5,912 bases of DNA. It comes from Thermoanaerobacterium sp. Lineage in GTDB: Bacteria > Bacillota > Thermoanaerobacteria > Thermoanaerobacterales > Thermoanaerobacteraceae. A program made the translations under genes and the position numbers. Shown one piece after another: positions 1-4,870 of this stretch. The DNA lies in contig JASBVU010000130.1 in NCBI GenBank assembly GCA_029960905.1, positions 1-5,912 of the forward strand, read 5' to 3'. The number at the start of each line of letters is the position of its first letter. Within the stretch, counting starts at the first letter, position 1. A model generated the notes under the pieces. The model did no database searches. It saw nothing but the letters and a program-made list of their open reading frames with translations, and was not told the origin of the DNA.

Positions 1-1953
1 ATTGCCGAAATTTACTGGATTTTTAAGTGTGATGAGGCTCATGCCTATTTTTTTAGCTCCTGATTCTGGTCTTGCATGAGGCATTGCTATACCCGGTGCA
101 ATGACAATATATGGTCCTATCTCTTTCACAGAATCTATCATTGCGTCTATATACCTATGCTCTATGGCGCCATCTTTTTCTAGAAGCTCACCTCCAATCC
201 TTACTGCTTCTTCCCAGTCTTTCACTTCAACATTCAGCCTAATCGTCTTTTCTGTCAAAAGGTCTTTTAGCAATGGTTCTGCAACTCCTCTCTCTTCGTT
301 TACATCTTCAACATCTAAGAATTCTTTAAGTTCTTCAATCAATTTCTGCCTATTTAAAATACTGCAATGCTTTTCAATAATCTTAATTAGATCGTCTAAC
401 TTGATTACGCAAGTCTTGTCATTTCTTATAAACAGTTTCAATTTTTCAATATCATTTTCAGTTAACAAAGGATTTACAACGACAGTTTTAATTCCTTCCG
501 CATCCACCGGGACAGTAGACACTATCAAATCAACATGTTTTTTCTTTAATTCGTCTTTTACTTGATGGTATGCAACAGTTCCTTTTATATTTACATTGAA
601 AACCGATTGAAGCCTTGATGATAGCATCTTTGCCGTTCCGATTCCTGTGCCGCATACCACAAGCACATCCATTCTACTGCTTACTGGTGATTTTTGTCTC
701 TCGATTGCTGCACCAAAATGCATCACGAAATATCCGATTTCTTCATCATTAAGTTTGTTTCCTGCATATTCTTCTAAGGGCTTTAAACATCCTTTCACTA
801 CTTGAAAAAGCCTGTTGTAATTCCTTTTTATTTCATCCAATACTGGATTTTTCAGCTCTAAACCATGGCTTAGCCTGTATACCGTAGGCCTTACATGCTC
901 CAAAAGACCTTCAAAAAGCTGCACATCTCTGGATAAATCTATATTTACTTCCTTTTCTACATTGCTGATGATTTTCTTCGTAATAAGCTCTAGTTCAAGC
1001 CAATTTTTATCTTTGTTGCTTTTCTTGTTAGTAACATTACTTCCCAAAAGATGGACAGTTATATAGCCAATCTCGTCTATAGGTATGTTGACATTAAAAT
1101 GCTTTTCAAGCATCTTGGCTATATTTGAAGCGACACTAAATTCCTTTGTCATTTCCAGCGATTTTAATTCTTCTGTAGGCATTATGATGTCTCTTCCAAG
1201 CTCTATCCTCTTTATAGCAATTGCAATGTGGGCAACTAATCCCGTAAAGGCCGCATCGGAAAATACCGTCTCTAATTCATTTTCTGCAATCTCTATGCAT
1301 TCTTCAATGTACGATATATCAATATCCTGAAAGAGCCTTTTTATTTCGTTGTCCATGCCTACATTTATTTTCGTGTACATAGGCGATTTTACGATGTCAA
1401 GCACTTTTTCTATATCTACCGTTTCAGTAAGAAGTTCTATAGCGGCTTTTCTGACTCTTTTTTCATCTCCTATGACTTTCAATCCAAACTTTGGCACTGA
1501 TTTCAGCTCAAGTCCATGTTGAGAAAGCCATTTCCTCACTTTATCAAGGTCATTTATAATAGTGCTTCTAGATACCAATAATTTGTCTGCCAATGTATTT
1601 ATTGTCGTATAATCTTTCTGCCCCATCAAATTGCTTAAAATTATATTAACCCTTTCTTTCTGCGAAAGTGCATAATGGTAAATGCTTACGTCGTCTAAAA
1701 TCTCTAATACCTTTTTTCTATCTTCCAATGATTCAGAAAATTTCACACCTACATTTGGTTTTCTTATTAATTGTGGCAAATTGTTGTACTTTAAAAATTC
1801 ATCGATTGCATCAAGGTCATATCTTATCGTCCTTGAGCTTACTTTAAATGAACTGGCCAGTTCAGTGATCTTGACCGGGAGGCTTGAATTAACAAGCTTC
1901 ATCAGTATGTGTGTGCACCTTTCATTGAGTATGATAATTATCACCTCTTTCAT
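1..1953 (-). CDS. PRD-domain, PTS-regulated transcription regulator (MtlR/ManR/LicR-like), 3' end cut by window edge
   Basis: A single uninterrupted minus-strand frame of 651 codons runs off the left edge without a stop. Counting from the ATG at 1953, the visible order is: N-terminal helix-turn-helix (about residues 26-47, ending SSRTIRYDL), a second one (about 115-140, LLVSRSTIINDL), PRD1 with conserved His242 (LVAHIA) and His301 (YITVHLLG), PRD2 with His353 (LLEHVRP) and His412 (YFVMHFG), a galactitol-type EIIB-like domain with Cys434 in CGTGIGTAKM, and a mannitol/fructose-type EIIA-like domain with His626 in IAMPHARPE. Family knowledge: such proteins are DNA-binding activators whose activity is tuned by phosphorylation of PRD, EIIB and EIIA residues by HPr and a cognate PTS. 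All six expected phospho-sites are present, so it should be fully PTS-responsive. Only the end of the EIIA domain, perhaps a few dozen residues, is missing. The target PTS probably lies to the left; its sugar cannot be told. The ATG at 1953 is the longest start, but a strong ribosome site inside codons 2-5 points to a non-AUG start near 1938-1930. Confidence 0.93.
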   Translation of the reverse strand, partial: MKEVIIIILNERCTHILMKLVNSSLPVKITELASSFKVSSRTIRYDLDAIDEFLKYNNLPQLIRKPNVGVKFSESLEDRKKVLEILDDVSIYHYALSQKERVNIILSNLMGQKDYTTINTLADKLLVSRSTIINDLDKVRKWLSQHGLELKSVPKFGLKVIGDEKRVRKAAIELLTETVDIEKVLDIVKSPMYTKINVGMDNEIKRLFQDIDISYIEECIEIAENELETVFSDAAFTGLVAHIAIAIKRIELGRDIIMPTEELKSLEMTKEFSVASNIAKMLEKHFNVNIPIDEIGYITVHLLGSNVTNKKSNKDKNWLELELITKKIISNVEKEVNIDLSRDVQLFEGLLEHVRPTVYRLSHGLELKNPVLDEIKRNYNRLFQVVKGCLKPLEEYAGNKLNDEEIGYFVMHFGAAIERQKSPVSSRMDVLVVCGTGIGTAKMLSSRLQSVFNVNIKGTVAYHQVKDELKKKHVDLIVSTVPVDAEGIKTVVVNPLLTENDIEKLKLFIRNDKTCVIKLDDLIKIIEKHCSILNRQKLIEELKEFLDVEDVNEERGVAEPLLKDLLTEKTIRLNVEVKDWEEAVRIGGELLEKDGAIEHRYIDAMIDSVKEIGPYIVIAPGIAMPHARPESGAKKIGMSLITLKNPVNFGN

Positions 1954-1970
1954 TATCAATTATATTATCA
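1932..1970. repeat. Cluster of four TGATAAT/ATTATCA heptamers
   Basis: ATTATCA occurs on the plus strand at 1937-1943, 1952-1958 and 1964-1970, and its complement TGATAAT at 1932-1938. The 1932-1943 pair forms a perfect 12-bp palindrome, TGATAATTATCA. The copies straddle the candidate -10 box, the predicted transcription start and the ribosome site of the PRD regulator. They may be binding sites for a regulator, or a by-product of AT-rich sequence. Confidence 0.4.
1940..1950 (-). promoter_or_regulatory. Strong Shine-Dalgarno inside the annotated start of the PRD regulator
   Basis: On the minus strand AAAGAGGTGAT matches the anti-Shine-Dalgarno complement AAGGAGGTGAT at 10 of 11 bases. It lies downstream of the in-frame ATG at 1953, which itself has only weak purine sequence before it. 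Five bases after GAGG comes in-frame ATT (1938-1936), eight bases after comes ATC (1935-1933), then ATA (1932-1930). The resulting N-terminus, M-I-I-L-N-E-R, resembles the usual start of this regulator family. The next in-frame ATG (1902) is about 13 bases past a weaker AAAGGTG. This suggests a rare AUU-type start, which is inferred and not proven. Confidence 0.6.
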
Positions 1971-1987
1971 TTTGTCTTGCTTGAAAA
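1959..1987 (-). promoter_or_regulatory. Candidate promoter of the PRD regulator
   Basis: On the minus strand a perfect -10 box TATAAT (1964-1959) follows TTTTCA (1987-1982; 4 of 6 matches to TTGACA) at a 17-bp spacing. Transcription would then begin near base 1952, which gives a short leader of about 14 bases carrying the strong ribosome site and places the ATG at 1953 at or before the first transcribed base. In such AT-rich DNA chance matches are common. A second TATAAT at 2036-2031 has no good -35 partner. Confidence 0.45.
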
Positions 1988-2016
1988 GCTTAACATTTTT
2001 CAAATCAATTATGGCA

Positions 2017-2045
2017 AAAATGCACTATATATTATACTGCATTTT
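2017..2045. promoter_or_regulatory. 29-bp imperfect palindrome, operator candidate
   Basis: Perfect 8-bp arms AAAATGCA (2017-2024) and TGCATTTT (2038-2045) enclose a further matching TATA/TATA pair, giving 12 of 14 symmetric pairs around base 2031. It lies between the terminator of the kinase gene and the promoter candidate of the PRD regulator, and overlaps an alternative TATAAT box (2031-2036). No T-run follows the arm in the minus direction, so it is more likely a protein-binding site than a terminator. It may bind the PRD regulator itself (autoregulation) or another protein; the binding protein is unknown. Confidence 0.45.
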
Positions 2046-2051
2046 AAGCAT

Positions 2052-2091
2052 AAAAATACCGCCTCGACTTTTAGTCTTGACGGTATTTTTT
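2052..2091 (-). terminator. Rho-independent terminator ending the lacI-kdgA-kdgK operon
   Basis: A perfect 10-bp stem pairs AAAAATACCG (2052-2061) with CGGTATTTTT (2081-2090); a small inner GAC/GTC pair sits in the 19-base loop. On the minus strand the stem is followed by a T-run within and after the arm (TATTTTTATG). It starts 23 bases past the stop of the kinase gene. The A/T flanks are symmetric, so it could also stop plus-strand transcription. Confidence 0.85.
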
Positions 2092-2113
2092 CTCTTTTTA
2101 AGAAGGCTCACAA

Positions 2114-3049
2114 TCAATTTTCCTTCATAAATTTTTCTAATGTTTCTCTATCCGGTAATCCATCGTTGTCACCTGGTGACATGATTATTATCGCACCTAT
2201 TGCATTGCCTCTTTTTACTGCATCTTTTAGCGTAAGCCCTTCTAACAGCCCGCTTATTACACCTGTTGCAAATCCATCTCCAGCACCTACCGTGTCAACT
2301 ACTTTTTCAACTTTATACCCGCTTACAGTAAAGCTTTCGTTTTTTGTCTTGACATATGCTCCCTTGTCACCTATCTTTATAATGACAGCTTCTATTCCTC
2401 GTCTTAAGTAAAAATCAGCTATGGCTTCTACTTCCTCTGAACCTGTCAAAATAAGTCCTTCTTTTATGCCTGGCATGACAATATTGCAATTGGAGGCGAT
2501 TTCGTTTAACGTAGACACCATCTCATGTTCACTTTTCCACAGGCTTTTTCTTATATTGGGGTCAAACGATATCCTTATGCCATTTTCCTTCCCAATCTGA
2601 ATCATTCTGTAGACCGTATCCAATGTGTCTTTTGAAAGCGCTGCTGTTATGCCTGTAATGTGTATGTGCTTAAACTGACTTACATCGCAGTCAATGTCAT
2701 CCGGTGTCACGTGTGATGCTGCAGAGCCTCTTCTAAAGTAAAATATATCCGGATCACCCTCTGATGTCTTTGACTTAAGCATAAAACCTGTCGGGTATTC
2801 ATCGGTAAACTTTATAGATGAAACATCGATATTTTCTTCCAACAATTTTTCATAAATGTACTTTCCGAAAGGGTCATTGCCAAGCTTCGTAATGTACTTT
2901 ACATTATGCTCAAGCCTACTTAAGCCTATGGCGACATTTGCTTCTGCTCCTGCCAATGCCTTTGTAAACTTGCTGACCTTATCAAGCGTGCCTTCTTCAT
3001 CTGCAATGAATAATGCCATAGGTTCTCCTGCCAATAAAACTTTTGCCAA
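2114..3049 (-). CDS. kdgK: 2-keto-3-deoxygluconate kinase (PfkB/ribokinase family)
   Basis: Cytoplasmic sugar-acid kinase of 311 residues, a normal length for the family, predicted to phosphorylate 2-keto-3-deoxygluconate (KDG) with ATP to KDPG. The N-terminal signature GAEAN (34-38) and KLGNDPFG (55-62) belong to the PfkB lid and sugar-binding face. YFRRGSAAS (104-112) and FDPNIR (162-167) are typical of KDG kinases rather than of ribokinase or fructokinase. The C-terminal signature DTVGAGDGFATG (252-263) holds the anion hole and the catalytic base Asp258. The start is TTG at 3049, preceded by AGGTGA at a good distance, and the Ala-Lys-Val start fits the first beta strand. It lies 23 bases after the aldolase gene, whose substrate it makes, and is the last gene of the operon. 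A close PfkB relative using another keto-sugar cannot be ruled out from sequence alone, but the neighbour makes KDG the clear choice. Confidence 0.93.
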   Translation of the reverse strand: MAKVLLAGEPMALFIADEEGTLDKVSKFTKALAGAEANVAIGLSRLEHNVKYITKLGNDPFGKYIYEKLLEENIDVSSIKFTDEYPTGFMLKSKTSEGDPDIFYFRRGSAASHVTPDDIDCDVSQFKHIHITGITAALSKDTLDTVYRMIQIGKENGIRISFDPNIRKSLWKSEHEMVSTLNEIASNCNIVMPGIKEGLILTGSEEVEAIADFYLRRGIEAVIIKIGDKGAYVKTKNESFTVSGYKVEKVVDTVGAGDGFATGVISGLLEGLTLKDAVKRGNAIGAIIIMSPGDNDGLPDRETLEKFMKEN

Positions 3050-3061
3050 AATGTATCACCT
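3047..3061 (-). promoter_or_regulatory. Ribosome site and TTG start of the KDG kinase
   Basis: The minus strand reads AGGTGA, six bases, then TTG GCA AAA. No ATG or GTG lies in frame near the conserved N-terminus, and the next Met (residue 11) would delete the first beta strand, so TTG decides the start. Confidence 0.75.
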
Positions 3062-3072
3062 ACTTATCCAAT

Positions 3073-3693
3073 TTACTTCAAGGCGTTTACAAGCCTTTTT
3101 GCTCTTTCCTCTAAAAGGTCCAGATTGTCAAAGTTTATGCCTTTTGTCAGATAACCACCTACGCCAACTGCATAAGCGCCATTTTCAAACCATTCATTGA
3201 TATTCTCATCATTTACACCACCTGTCGGCATGAATTCGAGGAATGGAAATGGTCCTTTAAGAGACTTTATAATCTTCGAATCTACGAATTCTCCTGGAAA
3301 AAGCTTTATAACTTCTGAACCCGTCTTGTATGCTTTATACATCTCTGTGGTCGTTGCCGCTGCCATCGAGAAGAATACATCATTTTTCTTGCAGTATGAA
3401 GCCACTTCCTCAACAATGCACGGCGTAACAACAAAATCTGCACCGTTTTTTATGGCTTCCTCTGCTTGACTTAGCTCTAATACTGTCCCTGCACCTACTA
3501 TTTTATCAGGATATTTCCTTTTAAGTTCCTCAATAAGCTTCCCTGCCCCATCAACAGTGTACGTTATCTCTATTATGTTTATGCCGCTTTCTATGACTTT
3601 CTCTGCCATTTTAAGCCCCAATTCATAGTCTTTACACCTTATGACTGAAAATATCCCACCTTTTGTCTTTTCTTTTATCTCTTTAAGGCTCAT
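3073..3693 (-). CDS. kdgA: KDPG aldolase (2-dehydro-3-deoxyphosphogluconate aldolase, Eda/KdgA type)
   Basis: Class I aldolase of 206 residues, close to the usual 200-215. It splits KDPG into pyruvate and glyceraldehyde 3-phosphate, the final step of hexuronate and Entner-Doudoroff breakdown in the cytoplasm. Visible landmarks are the pyruvate/active-site strand IEITYT (41-46, Glu42), GAGTV (67-71), the Schiff-base lysine Lys130 in IKLFPGE, and the phosphate-binding MPTGGV (155-160) and GVGG (177-180) loops. Many members have a PG-x-x-TP-x-E stretch after the central strand; here it reads SMAAATTTE (109-117), an uncommon variant. The ATG start at 3693 has AAAGGATGAG just upstream. The gene sits 29 bases after the LacI-family regulator and 23 before the kinase, with no terminator between, so the three are probably co-transcribed. 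Some family members also cleave 4-hydroxy-2-oxoglutarate or KDPGal; specificity cannot be fixed here. Confidence 0.93.
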   Translation of the reverse strand: MSLKEIKEKTKGGIFSVIRCKDYELGLKMAEKVIESGINIIEITYTVDGAGKLIEELKRKYPDKIVGAGTVLELSQAEEAIKNGADFVVTPCIVEEVASYCKKNDVFFSMAAATTTEMYKAYKTGSEVIKLFPGEFVDSKIIKSLKGPFPFLEFMPTGGVNDENINEWFENGAYAVGVGGYLTKGINFDNLDLLEERAKRLVNALK

Positions 3694-3722
3694 AAAAACT
3701 CATCCTTTCTATAAATATATAT

Positions 3723-4748
3723 TTAATGAGATCTGGTAGATCCCCTTATTACAAGCTCTGCTTTTAAAACAACCTTCTTAGGTTCAATTTCATCGCCGCT
3801 ACTTATCCTGTTAATAAGCATTTTGGCTGATTCCACACCCACTTCATAGGTAGGCTGTGATATGGTAGTGATCCCTGGCGGTATAAGCGATGCCCATCCC
3901 CAATCGTCGTAGCCACATACGGCAACGTCATCAGGTATCTTTAAATTCAATTTATTTACGACTTGTAGTACATTTAAAAGCACAACACCATTTACAGCAA
4001 ATAATGCCGTCCTGCACTTCCTGCAATCTTTAATCATTGATACTATATTCTCTTCAATTTTGCTTAAATCATCGTCTACTTCAAATATCAAATTGTTGTT
4101 ATCTATTCCGTATTTTTTACAAACGTCTAAAAATGCTTGTTTTCTTTCCGTACGTGTGCTTATATCACCTATCCTTTCGGTAAAAAAACCTATTCTCTCA
4201 TATCCATTTTTTATAAGGTGCAAAATAAGCTCCGACGTAACTTCGTAGTTGTTGACAACAACGGTATCAAATACCGTATCTTTTATGCTTCTATCAGCCA
4301 ATACTACAGGTAAGCCTTTTTTAGACAGTCCTATCAAAAACTCGTCATTGCCTCCAGCGGTGTTTATTACAAGCCCGTCTACATTGTTGTCTAAAAGTGA
4401 TAAGATGTACTCTCTTTCTTTTGTAGCATCATTATCTGTGCTGGCTATTATTAAATTATATCCGTTTTCTTTTAAGACTCTCTCTATACCCTTAACAAGT
4501 ATAGATGAAAAATGATTGCCTATGTCAGAAACAAGGACACCTATGAGATTGGATCTATTAAGCTTTAAACTGCGAGCTAAATTATTAGGCCTATAGTTAA
4601 GTTCTTCTATGACTTTTTTGATGTTTTCCCTTGTAGCATCTGACATGTACTCAAATCGGCCATTTAAGAAGCGAGAAATCGTAGTTTTTGAAACGCCGGC
4701 TCTTTTCGCTACATAATCAATCGTAATTTTAAAGTTATCATTGCTCAT
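3723..4748 (-). CDS. LacI-family transcriptional regulator, probable KdgR-like repressor of the operon
   Basis: A 341-residue regulator of normal LacI/GalR length. The N-terminal helix-turn-helix is at about 8-30 (ITIDYVAKRAGVSKTTISRFLNG), followed by the hinge NYRPNNLARSLK (51-62), whose central Leu inserts in the minor groove in this family. From about residue 67 to the end runs a periplasmic-binding-protein-like effector and dimer domain (IGVLVSDIGNHFSS, then VDGLVI, CGYDDWGWASLIPPGITTISQP, and ELVIRGST near the end). The ATG at 4748 is preceded by GGTGATGAT. It is the first gene of an operon with KDPG aldolase and KDG kinase, so the likely effector is KDG, KDPG or a related sugar acid, and the likely targets are this operon and unlinked uronate genes. 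A palindrome 27 bases upstream of its start would fit autorepression. Kinship to Bacillus KdgR is inferred from context and general similarity. Confidence 0.9.
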   Translation of the reverse strand: MSNDNFKITIDYVAKRAGVSKTTISRFLNGRFEYMSDATRENIKKVIEELNYRPNNLARSLKLNRSNLIGVLVSDIGNHFSSILVKGIERVLKENGYNLIIASTDNDATKEREYILSLLDNNVDGLVINTAGGNDEFLIGLSKKGLPVVLADRSIKDTVFDTVVVNNYEVTSELILHLIKNGYERIGFFTERIGDISTRTERKQAFLDVCKKYGIDNNNLIFEVDDDLSKIEENIVSMIKDCRKCRTALFAVNGVVLLNVLQVVNKLNLKIPDDVAVCGYDDWGWASLIPPGITTISQPTYEVGVESAKMLINRISSGDEIEPKKVVLKAELVIRGSTRSH

Positions 4749-4775
4749 ATCATCACCAACATTTGTTTTTTAGAA

Positions 4776-4794
4776 ACCAGTTTACGAAACCGGT
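4776..4794. promoter_or_regulatory. LacI-type operator candidate upstream of the lacI-kdgA-kdgK operon
   Basis: The 19-bp ACCAGTTTACGAAACCGGT is palindromic at 7 of 9 paired positions around base 4785. It also contains a direct repeat of GAAACC(A/G)G (4773-4780 and 4786-4793). It starts 27 bases upstream of the regulator's ATG, just downstream of the AT-rich stretch that should hold the -10 box, the usual place for a repressor site. Its size and inverted GTTT/AAAC core resemble operators of LacI/GalR proteins. Binding by the gene's own product is inferred. Confidence 0.6.
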
Positions 4795-4841
4795 ATATAT
4801 AATATATTCTACATAATTTTTAAAAATCCTTCTTATACAAT
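4795..4841 (-). promoter_or_regulatory. Presumed promoter region of the lacI-kdgA-kdgK operon
   Basis: This AT-rich stretch lies between the upstream gene's terminator and the operator candidate. On the minus strand it offers -10-like boxes TAGAAT (4811-4806) and TATATT (4806-4801), but no good -35 at standard spacing; TTGTAT (4840-4835) is too far from either. A promoter is expected here because a terminator precedes it and a regulator gene follows; the exact boxes cannot be assigned. Confidence 0.4.
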
Positions 4842-4865
4842 AAAAAAGTGCGCACTATGGCGCAC
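4842..4865 (-). terminator. Rho-independent terminator of the beta-CASP nuclease gene
   Basis: GTGCGC (4848-4853) and GCGCAC (4860-4865) form a perfect 6-bp GC-rich stem with a 6-base loop, followed on the minus strand by six T residues (4847-4842). It begins five bases past the stop codon and separates the nuclease gene from the sugar-acid operon. Confidence 0.9.
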
Positions 4866-4870
4866 AATAA

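Noticed and set aside
101..565. Plus-strand open frame of 154 codons
   Set aside because: It lies antisense to the well-supported EIIB/EIIA part of the PRD regulator, is rich in Ser/Phe/Leu as expected of a complement frame, and resembles no protein I know.
2052..2091. Hairpin considered as a riboswitch or PRD antiterminator (RAT) target
   Set aside because: It is a simple 10-bp stem with a T-run just after the kinase stop and no competing structure, so an ordinary terminator explains it; MtlR-type regulators bind DNA, not RNA.
1909..2411. Two overlapping plus-strand frames (1909-2130 and 1977-2411) spanning the regulatory gap
   Set aside because: They cross the terminator and palindrome and are antisense to the kinase gene; no ribosome site or recognisable domain supports them.
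2856..3200. Plus-strand frame across the kdgK/kdgA junction
   Set aside because: Antisense to both conserved genes, with low-complexity composition and no recognisable motif.
3197..4515. Plus-strand frames at 3197-3469, 4060-4248 and 4249-4515
   Set aside because: All are complements of conserved aldolase and LacI coding sequence.
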